Shown here in pieces: positions 44,856-56,720 of a DNA stretch of 64,000 nucleotides. Within the stretch, counting starts at the first letter, position 1; each line of letters begins with the position of its first letter. The stretch spans positions 175,315,144-175,379,143 of the forward strand of contig JBOZIK010000001.1 of NCBI GenBank assembly GCA_051453625.1, in the 5' to 3' direction. The notes under the pieces were generated by a model, which saw only the letters and a list, made by a program, of their open reading frames with translations, was not told the DNA's origin and searched no databases. Position numbers and translations under genes: made by a program. The stretch is from Welwitschia mirabilis (Eukaryota; Gnetophyta; Gnetopsida; Welwitschiales).

Positions 44856-47125
44856 CTTTGACTACATAGGTATCTGTCACTAATATGTGGTAATGTGCAA
44901 GATCATCCTAGGGATACAAATCTTATACGGTGAAATCAAACATTTACCAAATAGATTAGGAATTTCATTTTTACTATAGCCTTAGTGTTTTTCTTCCTAA
45001 GGCATAAATAGAGTAATATTAATAGGAAAATTAGAACAAACCACTTTTGTAATTATCATAAGATAACTCCATGAAGTAATAGTAAGAAAGAGATGTGTTG
45101 ATAAATAGTATTGTAAGCTAGGAAATATGCATAACCATAAGCACCAACATGAACATCTCTTATAATAACTAAGATATTTAGTAATAATATACTTACTTAA
45201 ATATTAATCTATAAATGTAATCAATAAAGCTCAATATTCTTATATCCTACTTCATAATCATTCTAAGTAGGATTTTTAATCCCAAATAATATTAAATGAT
45301 AGTAATTAAAGAATTTAGATTACTTAAAACTTTAGTTGAAATGGTAAATTGATAAAGAACTTCAAACCTATTTATGTATAAAAACTATGAAAAACTATAC
45401 ATACTTGATATTTAAAAATATAAATTAAGAATAAGGGTCAATAATAGTACTATTATATAAAATAATCCTATTTAAGCATAATAAGTATGGAAAACTACAC
45501 ACACTTATTATTAAGAAATTAAATTAAAAATCAAAACCAGAGTTTATTGTACGAAATGAAAAATTTATATCAAATAAACATATAAGTCACTATAAGAAAA
45601 TGTTATGCTAGTCTTATAGGGCTAGGTCATTTTCAAATAGATATTTTAGAAGCTAAATATGATATAAGCTCTCAAAAAAATTGTAAAAATTAGCTATGAA
45701 GTAATAATTCTTATCTCCTTAACTAATCAATTCCATCACTCTTCAACACCCCTAAAAGTAAGGCCAAAATAATTTTTTACACATCAAATATAGTGTTAGG
45801 ATTAGGATTTCAAAAAATAATTATAAAAATTTGCCTCCTTTAATCTAGTCACTAAATTATCTAGCTAAGTTAGAAACCAAAGATAACCTCATAACATAAA
45901 TTTAAAGAGTCTTTATGTAAAGAAACTAGTGCCACTGTTAGGCCTACTAATGCCATTAACGTCTTGAAAATATAGACCTTTAGGTTTAGCCATAGTCCTT
46001 CAAATTCTACTAAAAACCTATAGGATAATGGTTTGGAAGTTAAATATTAATAAAACTAGATTTAGATATTATTAAGTATGATAAATAAATAAAAACATGA
46101 TGAAGCTTAAATTATCAGTACTAAGATGATTAGAATAACATTAGGAAAATGTAAAGTTTTATATGTTAACACATCCTCCAACCAACCTTTTAATAGTATA
46201 TTAATAATAAGTGTATCAAAGATTGTATAACATACAAAATTTGCAACTAAATCACTTAAGTTTGAAAANNNNNNNNNNAATGGGAAGAGTTGAAAAAATT
46301 TTGGCAAATTGGATTAAAATCAACTTAGACAAAAGAATAAAGCATTAAAAGTAAATAATAAGTGCAAATTTCACTCCCTTAGATCAAGTTAAACTTTATT
46401 CTAGAAGTCTAAAAGATGAGAAAATTTGATCACCAATCAAAGGTAAATAAATAACTCATGTAATAGCTAATAAATAATGCACTAAAATGCAAACTAAAGA
46501 GGAAAAATGCTAGAAAGAAATTAGGTAATGCATTCTAAAATTAGTGATGGAAAAAAATGAATGTAATAAAATGCAAAAAAAAATCTCAAAATTAATGTTT
46601 AACCACTGAATCTAAACTAAACACTACTGAAAAGATAGATTGAAAATGAATAGTAAAAGTGGAAAATGATGGATTGGAAATAATGATTAAGGAGGTATCA
46701 AATGGTCTATTACAATTAATTTTAGCAACTATTAATAGTGAGATCACATCTAAAATAACTGAAATTAGATTAAACAAGATTACAATAAAATATAACTTTA
46801 ATTATGTAAAATAAGTTAGTAATGCTAGTAAGGAAAGATAGTGGTGCTAACTATGTTTAGTTTTATTCTATAGATTTCTGGTTTCAAAAACTTAAGATCA
46901 AAATAAAAATACTAAGAATATGTGAAAGTGCAGTGAAAAATAAAATGATACAGATATTAGTTTAAAAATGATTTGTCATTCAACAAAAAATCTACTATAA
47001 CAAGAGATAATGCAAGAAAAGAATAATCATAATGTAGCCTATAAGTACTAAAAAATACAAGAGAATAATGCACAGGAAAAGATAATAAGAACTATCTTAA
47101 AGTTCTTTTTATGAAAAATAATCCG
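44856..47125. other. Unassigned AT-rich sequence with a 10-N gap
   Basis: Gap at 46,269-46,278. No motif recognised on either strand; the open frames at 46,307-46,107 and 46,777-46,592 are short, AT-driven and partly across the gap. Confidence 0.5.
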
Positions 47126-49075
47126 TGACATCCATATTTTTTAAGATTTAAAGATTTAGTTCAAATAGTTAAAAAAAATAAATTTTATTTCATGGGATCC
47201 ACTAAGATGGTTTAGTTTCTATATTCTTTATTTATTAGTATATTCTCATTATTTTAGATGTAACTATTTACTTTAGTAGTTGAAACTTATTATGTTATAA
47301 TTATTATTTTATATGTTTTCTTTTATTTTTAATTATTGTAATTAATAACAATATTTTTTTAGTCTTTTCTTGTTTATTTAATTGCATACTTGTATTTGCT
47401 AAATAATGATTATACAAATACTATTAATTTTGTTTTTTAATTATTTCATTTAGTGTATCATGATTAGTATTTTCCTTAATTTCTTATTTTAATGCACATT
47501 AAAGGTTCTTGTAACAATTATGATTATAAAGATGTATTATGTTTACTTACTTTAATATTTTATTTTAGTAGTGCATACTAAAGTAAGCTCAATAATTATT
47601 ATCTTTCATTTTCTTTTATTAGTGGTTAACATTTATCCTTTATGGAAATTTATTGTTTCTTAAGTATTATTTTTTTATTTATTAATTATTATAAATGAAA
47701 ATAAACCTAGTGCCTAGGAAAAGTAGTAATTGGGGGTTAGGGAATGATAACTATTTTCTAAGAATAGTAGTGGCTTGTATTTATTCATTGAAATTCTCAA
47801 TATCCTTTAAATTTCCTAGTCTCATTATAAACATAATGTTTTCTCCTTAGTCTTATTTTTTAGAAGACTTCTAGTATTATTTTTGGGAAGACCTTCTAGT
47901 TTTAAATATTAAAGACCTTCTATTTTAAAGTATTTTAAGTCTTTAGAGCTTATGGAGTAGCAATCTAAGATTGAAACTCTTAATCTTAAAATATAGATTC
48001 AGTATTAGGGATTTCTTGTTTCTTTTATACATATCTATAGATTTTTCTTGTTATCTTATTTGGTATAATTTATAATCTTATATGTTTTCATTACTTTCTT
48101 GATTTATTAAATTTATAACCTAATAATGACCCAAGTAATCATTATGTTGGCTCTATTATAAACTTATGATTCTTATTCCTAGCTAATCTTTGTTGATGTT
48201 TTGATCTTGTAAGCCTCTTATAATCTATGTAATATCTTGGCTATGAATCTAATTTTATGCCTATTAAATAAGATGAAATAAGATTGGTTAAGTAACTAAA
48301 TTATGTAGCTTCATGGATTAGGCCACCTAAAGAGCATCCATTAGTTATGGGAGTGAAATTTTAATAGAAATAGGATGATTGAATTATATTTATGATGTGT
48401 TTAGTTGTATACAATAGGATGTTCATACACCTTCATAAGATTTATCTTATTTGAAGGGTATCTATTGGTTATAGGAATGAACCCTTAGACAAATGAACAT
48501 TTTTGGCACCCTTCTAGTAGTATAAACTTAGATTAGTAAAACTTTGAATACCATTTTGTATTACATACTAAACATAAAGTAATTTTAAAATCTTATTTCC
48601 TATATTAATATATTCTAATCTTGGATGTATATCATGGGTATTAGCTTACTCTCATGCCTTAGTTATATCCTATGGGTTTTGATAACTTCCTTTCCATCCT
48701 CCATTTTCTGGGATTGTTATTAATTTGTGATTTATATTATTTACTTGTTTATGCTTTATGTATTTATAGTTGTATTAAGATCAAATTTATAAAATATCTC
48801 TTGTGTTTTAACTTGTGAAGTTGTATTATTATCATTACAAGTTTTTAATGGATGTTACATAAACATTGTAACTCCCGTATTACCCATTTAAACCATTTTA
48901 TATTAACTTATAGTTTAAGTCTAAAGTTTAATAGTTGTGTTTGTAGCCTTTCTTTTTGGTCAGGTTGTTTTCATAACTATTGTTATAATTACAACCCACA
49001 ATTACTATTATAATTTCTACTTCATAATTATTTTGTAAGTATTACTTGATAAATGTTAAAAAAGTGGATTTTACA
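47126..49075 (+). repeat. 5' LTR of the LARD-like element
   Basis: Starts TGACATCC, ends GGATTTTACA. About 600 bp longer than the right LTR: 48,455-49,060 has no counterpart there, so either it is an insertion here or a deletion there. Confidence 0.75.
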
Positions 49076-49150
49076 TTTTAATATCAAAGTAACATGGAAG
49101 TATTTCAGTTGTCAAAACGTAGACTTTACATTTTGATACTAGAGCCTACA
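49076..49150 (+). promoter_or_regulatory. Duplicated LTR end and primer binding site
   Basis: Two copies of the junction, 55 bp apart: TTACA-TTTTAATATCAAAG (49,071-49,089) and TTACA-TTTTGATACTAGAGCC (49,126-49,146). Both resemble TTTTGGTATCAGAGCC; in the first all three differences are G-to-A. Which one was functional is unclear. Confidence 0.65.
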
Positions 49151-51557
49151 TTGAAATTTCACTAATTATAAATTTTATTAAACTATTATAAGTTTTAACA
49201 TTATAGCCTCAATCATAATTTAACTAGGCATAATTTCTATTAGAACAATTGTGTTAAATATTACATAGTAAAACCTCTTGTAATATCATACTAAACACAA
49301 GACCATTTGGAGTATTACATAAAACTTAATGATTTAAAGTCTTAAAGAATACTTAAGCCTTTTGAAATCCTCTTAATGCTCTTGAAATTTTAGAAATACA
49401 TAATATCACTTCTTTCTAAGTTTCTTTTTACTTGAATATTTTTCATATATAATTCAAATTTTGAAATTCTCTTGTACATTATATATGAATTCTTAATAAT
49501 ATAACTACAATTATAAAACTATCCTTTTGGATTATAAAAATGATTACCCATCTTCTTTTACAACCACCATGATTGAAATTTTAACAATTAAACCATATGA
49601 TTAAATTATATATGATTTTTGGCATATGTGATGGTTTTTAATTTATATGATATTATATTAATTTACTTTTCACTTGCATTTCATAAAATAATGTATATGG
49701 TAAGAGAGGATTTTCTAACATAAGTATGATGTGAGTCTTCATGATTCCTTAAAATTATTTTTCCAATTTAATATTTGATTCTGATATTTGCTTCATACAT
49801 TTCATGGAAATAATATTCCAAGAAAAATATGATGCCCCAATGTAGAATATTCCCCATTAAGTCTTTATAAATGACTAGTACTATAATGATCATCTAACAC
49901 CCTCATTGCTTTAACATTATGAAATACTATATCTTCTAAAATTAGAAGATCTATTTAAATCTACTTGTTTTTCTTTTGGTCTCTTTGAATTTTACAAACA
50001 TAAAAATCTTCAGTAAGTAAACTAAAGACATGATTTTTAAACCAACAATTCCTATAATATTAAGGGATTTCTACCAGGTACCTTTAAAAAAATCATATTA
50101 GTGTTTGATCTAGTTTCGTATGTTAGGATTCTATGGTAGTTTTACAAGTTTCAAAAATATGAACTCCTTGTTTTTTATAGTATTGCTAATCTTTAGGAAT
50201 CTTTTAATAAGATAGAGTGAGATTAGAGGTGTGAAATTTGATCACTTATGAAATTAAATTTGAGTGTAATAATAAAATTATTTCGTAGTTAATAGCTTCA
50301 AGAGAGTACCTTTGTGGAAGAATGAATAGTCTACTTACAAGGATTTCTATTAATAATTCTTCTATGACATTCTTTTCTTAGGCATTTTAAAGCCTAAGAA
50401 AAGTGTCTAGTTCATTGGGCAAATTGATAGTCTTTGTATGAAGAAAACCCTTGAGAGGTAGATCCTAGGGATCCTTCACTTTTCATGATGCAATATCAAG
50501 GAAGCTTAATTAAACTCACTTCTTTAGTAATGTGCTCTATATAATATTGGTATCTATTAGTATTTCCTACCAATGATAGCATAAATTTTAATCCAATTTC
50601 TATTATAGAATCAATTATTATGCTATGTAGGGAGAATCTTTGGGACTTTCCTTTGTCATAGTTTTCAGGCTAATCTTTATACTACTATGTTAGCTCTGCT
50701 TTATCACACTTACTATTAATTTTATTTTTAATGTCTTAGAGTTAATATAAGAGCATACTAAGGAGTTAATAGTCATCTAGATAGAAAACATCAGAATTCA
50801 ATTATTCACTAGAAGCTTACATTTTCTTATTATAATCCTTTTTGAATTTCTTGATAATAATCAATATTTATTTAGATACATTTTTAATTACTTCAGTCAT
50901 TATTTCATACTCTTAACCCAAATTGATTTTTAAGCTCTTGTACATGATAGAAACTAAATTATTCATCTACTAACATCCATAGTTTTCATATCCACAAGTA
51001 AAAACTCACACAATAAGACAAACTAGAATGTAAGAAATAACATGTGGCTTGCAACTAGGAAAAAATTAGAAATAGTAGGAGTAGCAGTATTTTCACATAA
51101 AAAATTTATTTGTAATTAACATAAGAAATTAAAAAATATTATACCAACCTATTAAGATGGATATCTATTAAGAAATGAAGCATCTGAAAACTCCTTAGAC
51201 ATGGATATTTTATTGATAATCGATGATGCTTTAGCTTTTTATATTAACAAGCATGTTTACATTATTAAAGTGGGAGAGGTTTTGGGGACTCTTCACATTA
51301 CATGATAACTACATGTGTTTAACGATTTTATTATGTTTTTTAAATTTTTTAATAAAATTTGATTTATGAAATTGTACTACCTTTGTTAAGGGTTTTTTTT
51401 TTAATTTGGTTTCTTATAGTTTGTCATTTTATTTATAATTAAATAATGATTTTTTTCATTTTAATTTGTTTGATACACTCAAAGATAAAATTACTATGAA
51501 AAAGAAAACTATGATAATGAAGTTTTTAGATTAACACACACACACAAAAACAAACAA

Positions 51558-51624
<67 letters not shown>

Positions 51625-51693
51625 NNNNNNNNNNNNNNNNNNNNNNNNNNNNNNNNNNNNNNNNNNNNNNNNNNNNNNNNNNNNNNNNNNNNN

Positions 51694-51726
<33 letters not shown>

Positions 51727-52494
51727 CTATTTTCTAGTTTAAAATCTATTTTTTTATTAAATATTTTTGAGCTCTTCATATATAGCTCTACTTCAATTTA
51801 TCATTAAACTTTCTTTTCCATTATCATCAAAATTACTTGTTTACAAAAAACATAGCACGGGATTCCTTTGTTGAACTTGCAAGAGAATATATGTATTAAA
51901 CTATAAAAGGTATGTAAGTTTCTTAAGAAAGACTTCTCTATTAATGTTAAGTATAGACAAAATGCAAAAATGTAAGTCTTTCATTTGTATAGAAAAATAG
52001 TATACCTAGAGTATGTGTTTTTGAAAAAGTCTCTCTTAATGTTGAATGGAGTTATTATGATAAGGATTCTAAACTTATGATAAGGATTTAATTATATGAG
52101 ATGATTTGATATTCCAAGAAAGAAAGCTCCTACCAAAAACATTACCATTTCATTTAATTATTCTTTATTTGATGGCTTATAAATTAATTTTCTCACCATA
52201 ATTATCTTTACTCTATACTATATTCCATGATTAATTATTGAGGAAATGTATGTCTAACATAATAAAGATCTTTCTAGTTCAAGAAGTAAATATTCAATTA
52301 GATTATACATTTCAAGTTTGACTAATTAAAATTTTAGATCAAAATAAATTTATTCTTAGAATAAGAAAACATTATCATTATAAAGTGAAGTGGCTAGAAT
52401 ATGGAAAAAAATAAAAGCTATTTTTAAATATGAAATAAACATTTTATAGGGGAAATCTATTTTTTTTAAATAAAAGTTTTAAGGATGAAACCTT
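49151..52494 (+). other. Interior of the LARD-like element
   Basis: AT-rich, no gag or pol motif found on either strand. It includes a (CA)n microsatellite with a gap. GCATTTTAAAGCCTAAG-like inverted words at 50,374-50,399 (CTTAGGC/GCCTAAG) form a small hairpin. Confidence 0.5.
51534..51721. repeat. (CA)n microsatellite with internal gap of 69 N
   Basis: CA repeats from 51,534 (interrupted at 51,547-51,560 by AAAACAAACAAAT) up to the gap at 51,625-51,693 and on to 51,721. Open Cys-Val frames here are an artefact of the repeat. Confidence 0.97.
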
Positions 52495-52496
52495 TT

Positions 52497-52509
52497 AAGG
52501 GGAAGCGAA
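52497..52509 (+). promoter_or_regulatory. Polypurine tract before the right LTR
   Basis: AAGGGGAAGCGAA directly before the LTR start; a second one, TAGGGGAAA, lies about 50 bp upstream at 52,447. Confidence 0.6.
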
Positions 52510-53830
52510 TAGTTAAATTCAATTTTTTTAAAGATCTAAATATTTATTAGAAATAGTTAAATAAAAAAATAAATACCTTTTATTTTATGGGACCCACTAA
52601 GCTAATTCAACTTTTAGATTCTTTATTTATTAGCATATTATTATTATCTAAGATGCAATTCTTTACTTTAATTTATTAGTGGCAACTTGTTGTGTTTAAT
52701 TATTATTTTGTATGATTTCTTTTCTTTTAACTACTATATTACTATTTTTTGTAGTCTTTTCTTGATTATTTAATATATGCTTATAGTGGATAAATAATGA
52801 ATATACAAATATTATTAATTTATGTTTTTATTATTACATTTAACATAGCATGATTAGTATATTTTCTTAATTTCTTATGTCAATGCATATCAAAGATTCT
52901 TGTAACAACTACAATTATTAGGATGTATTATGTTAGATTATTTTTATACTTTATCATAGTAGTGCATGCTAAAGTAACCCCCATAATTATGATGTTTCAT
53001 TTTCTCTTATTAGTGATTAATATGTACCCATTATGACAATTTGTTATTTCTTAAGAATTATATATTTATTTATTATTATAACTGAAAATGGACCTAGTGG
53101 CTAAACAAAGTAATGGTTGGAAGTTAGGGAATCATAACCATTTTTCAAAAATAATACTGACTTGTATGTATTTCTTGAAGTTCTCAATATCTTTTAAATT
53201 CCATCATCTCATTATAAATAGGACTTATTTTATCTTTAGTCTTATTCTTTTGAAGATCTTCTAGTCTTGAAATCTTGGAGACCTTTTCTCTTAAAGTCTT
53301 TAAAGTCTTTGATGCTTAAGTAGTAGCAATTTTAAAGCTTGAAAATCTTCATCTAAATATACAAGTATTATATCAAGAGTTTGTTACATCTTTTGTATGA
53401 TTCCATGGCTTCTTTTTATTGCCTTATTTGTTATTATTTATAGGCTTATATGTTTTTACTTGTTTATTTTATTTCATGATCTAATATAACCTTGAATAAA
53501 CATTATGTTGGTTCTCTTGTAAAACTTACAATTATTATTTTAGTTAATATTAATTAATGTTTTAATCTTGTAGGTCTCTTTTAGTTGATGTAATATATGG
53601 GTTATGAATCTAAGTTTATTTTTGTTAAATAAGATGAAATAAAATTTTATAGATAGCCACATTATATGGCTTTAGGGGATGAACCACTTGAGGAACTTCC
53701 ATTAGTTATGGAAGTGAGCTATTAGAGAAAACATGGTAATTGAAATACGTTTATGATCCATCTATTTATGCATGGTAGGATGTCTATGTAGATTTAGAAG
53801 GTTTATCCTATATGAAATTTGGATGTTACA
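52510..53830 (+). repeat. Right LTR of the LARD-like element
   Basis: About 1.3 kb; ends GGATGTTACA at 53,830. Aligned with the left LTR except for the missing 600 bp. Confidence 0.78.
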
Positions 53831-53833
53831 TTT

Positions 53834-53844
53834 TGGTATCAAAG
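53834..53844 (+). promoter_or_regulatory. Primer binding site after the right LTR
   Basis: TGGTATCAAAG, 10 of 11 matches to the Met-tRNA site, with the single difference G-to-A. The following 60 bp (GTTGTAAAAATGTATAATTT) also resemble the leader after the left LTR. A primer site after a 3' LTR means that a second interior starts here. Confidence 0.75.
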
Positions 53845-53849
53845 AAACA

Positions 53850-55789
53850 TGGAATCTTTTAGGTTGTAAAAATGTATAATTTACATCATCATATCAAAAT
53901 TTTTATCCAAGCCATCTTATTTCCTAAAATCTCTTTTTGATTTTTTAAAATATTCTTCATCTTTTCCTAAATATTTTCAATCCAAGACATTTAGAGCTTA
54001 AAAATTTCTTATATAAATATATTACTAGAATTAAAAGAATAATACTGAGGAAGGGGGATCAAAGAAGGAGGAGATGATGATGGAAAAGAAACAACATGGG
54101 AAGATTCACCAATAGGATATTTGCACATTCATCTTATGGTGGGTAGATAATATGTAGAAGGAAGAACTTGAGAAGAAGGAGAAGTTCTTTCTTATAGATC
54201 TTATTTATTTTGTATTTCTTAAAGATCCCTTGAAATCTAATCTTTATTATTTACTTATTTAGTTGGATTATCTTCTTTAAGTTAATGGTTTCAATAAAGG
54301 ATCTATCTCAACTCTTATGATATAAGATGTGTGATAAGACATTATAAATTAAATTAGAAACTAGGCATGAAAGAGGTAAATTACTTGTATGGATAATGTA
54401 ATTTATAATAGTTCTAAAAAGGAACTTAGATATATTAAAATGTTTACTATTTTAAATGATTCNNNNNNNNNNNNNNNNNNNNNNNNNNNNNNNNNNNNNN
54501 NNNNNNNNNNNNNNNNNNNNNNNNNNNNNNNNNNNNNNNNNNNNNNNNNNNNNNNNNNNNNNNNNNNNNNNNNNNNNNNNNNNNNNNNNNNNNNNNNNNN
54601 NNNNNNNNNNNNNNNNNNNNNNNNNNNNNNNNNNNNNNNNNNNNNNNNNNNNNNNNNNNNNNNNNNNNNNNNNNNNNNNNNNNNNNNNNNNNNNNNNNNN
54701 NNNNNNNNNNNNNNNNNNNNNNNNNNNNNNNNNNNNNNNNNNNNNNNNNNNNNNNNNNNNNNNNNNNNNNNNNNNNNNNNNNNNNNNNNNNNNNNNNNNN
54801 NNNNNNNNNNNNNNNNNNNNNNNNNNNNNNNNNNNNNNNNNNNNNNNNNNNNNNNNNNNNNNNNNNNNNNNNNNNNNNNNNNNNNNNNNNNNNNNNNNNN
54901 NNNNNNNNNNNNNNNNNNNNNNNNNNNNNNNNNNNNNNNNNNNNNNNNNNNNNNNNNNNNNNNNNNNNNNNNNNNNNNNNNNNNNNNNNNNNNNNNNNNN
55001 NNNNNNNNNNNNNNNNNNNNNNNNNNNNNNNNNNAAAAAGGAACTTAGATATATTAAAATGTTTACTATTTTAAATGATTCTCATCTTATCTAAGTGGCT
55101 ACTATAATTATCTATTAGTTATTGTAAAAGTGTTTTCAAGGTTAGGATCCTTCTTTATTAGGTGCATAATCAACATTTATGAAAGCATAATAAAAGATAA
55201 GGGATTTAATAAGCAAGAATGATAAGGAATCATGGTGTTTGATTCCAAGTATGATGTCTACATTACTCAATGAAATAACTAAAGAAGTGTGATGAATGAA
55301 AGAATTAATTACCTAAGAATATTTATTATCCATTATTATACTTTTATAGAACTCTAGGACTTCTTTGTGAAAATAGTAAATGGCCTCATTGTTTAACAAA
55401 TAATTCCCTATTCCTTACTTTGCTCCTATTTAAATAATATAATGCATAAAGAGATAGCAAGGAATATAAGACATCTTTCTTAATAAAAGATTCTTATCTT
55501 GCACTCATTATAATCTAGAATAATACAAATGAAGAAGGAGGAGAAGAAGAAAAGTGGAAGATAAATGGAGAAAAAACATAAGAAAGTTAGAAATGAAACT
55601 TAATTAATAAAATAGGTAAATTAGAAAAATAGATAGAATTTATATCTAAAATAAAACTTACGATCATGATTTAGTGATAAAAGATGCTATGAAAAAGCTA
55701 TAAGTGAAAAATAGATGCATGTAGATGTAAATTAATAGTGGCATCAGTGCATATAAGTAGCAACATTGGCTAATTATGTAGATAGATAT
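53850..55789. other. Unassigned sequence with a 572-N gap
   Basis: Starts as leader-like sequence of a second LARD-like unit; purine-rich around 54,040-54,190 (GAAGGAGGAGATGATGATGG). Nothing coding recognised. Confidence 0.45.
54463..55034. other. Assembly gap, 572 N, with identical 47-bp flanks
   Basis: 54,416-54,462 and 55,035-55,081 are the same 47 bases. The gap is therefore probably an unmerged overlap or a collapsed repeat, and the real length may be zero or negative. Confidence 0.95.
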
Positions 55790-56720
55790 TAGGATTGGGT
55801 GACACAACAAAAAAGGTTGTAAGAATTATAGAAGTTAGCATATGTCGTAAGAGTCCATGTTAAAATCATAGTTTTTATAGAAATGAAATAAAACATGGAC
55901 CATTGGATTACCTAATTTACTTAATGATTTAAACTAATTTTATGTTAGATATAGACCTAGATAGAAGGGTTAAATCCCAAAAAAACATAGTATGCTTTTA
56001 GTATGCTTTTTCATAGAAGTGAAAAACAAGGTGATATAGCTTGAAATGAATAGTAAAAATCAACATGAATAAAATGAAATGATGAATCCCATTGTATAAC
56101 ATATGAGTAAATAAGACTCAATAAATGCAAGCTAATGGCTTAATATTTCTTTCTTTTTTTAATTAAGTGGCATAGATTTTGTGGATCATTTTTCAAACTA
56201 AAGAAAAGTATCAAAAAGTAAGGGTTTTTAAATCATAATAAGATAAAGAATATATATTTGTAATTTGCTAAAATAAACACACAGAATATCTCTTTAATCC
56301 CAACTTAATTTAATTTAATTTCCATTCTTCTTCCATGAGTAACCATGTTTCAAGCATTAGATCATATTGAGCATTTAGTATCATGACATGCTTTTCCAAT
56401 AAATTTAACATGTTATACTTAAAGAATTTAGTGTTGCGTTACTAGTGAATTTTTATAGACCTAAGGTAGTTGAAATTATTATGAATAAATCATTAGAGCT
56501 ACACTGCTAGTGGGCATCCATAGCCCTGATGTAGTTGACTAAACCAAATGGAAATGATCATAATGAATGTACTAGTGAAGAGCTTTAAGACTTTTCCTTG
56601 AATTAATCTACTTCCACTTTTTTAATATTCATTATAGATTAAAAAAAAAAGATCATTGACTCATTAACCTAATAGAGAAGTGATCTCATCCCTATAAATT
56701 CTTTTGAATAAAGCAACATC
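55790..56720 (+). repeat. Dispersed repeat R1, copy 2
   Basis: Reverse complement of 13,790-14,760 in order; its second half matches copy 3 at 59,540-59,960. Within it a unit of about 65 bp is repeated (ACTAGTGAATTTTTATAGAC and TGCTAGTGGGCATCCATAG, each followed by a TGATGTAGTTGA-type end). Confidence 0.72.

Larger units (their letters stand above)
47126..53830 (+). mobile_element. LTR element without visible coding sequence (LARD-like)
   Basis: Direct repeats at 47,126-49,075 and 52,510-53,830 share block after block (TTTATTTCATGGGATCCACT against TTTATTTTATGGGACCCACT; TTTATTTATTAG; CTTAAAATATAGATT region; CCATTAGTTATGG). The left LTR is followed by a Met-tRNA type primer site and the right one preceded by a purine tract, so the element reads rightwards. 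The 3.4-kb interior has no gag or pol motif that I can see. Unexpectedly the right LTR too is followed by a primer site, see separate entry. Confidence 0.78.

Noticed and set aside
51509-51779. Three minus frames of Cys-Val repeats
   Set aside because: They are translations of the (CA)n microsatellite and of N bases.
54389-55094. Two plus frames of more than 200 codons
   Set aside because: Almost entirely N; only about 25 real codons on each side, from the duplicated gap flanks.
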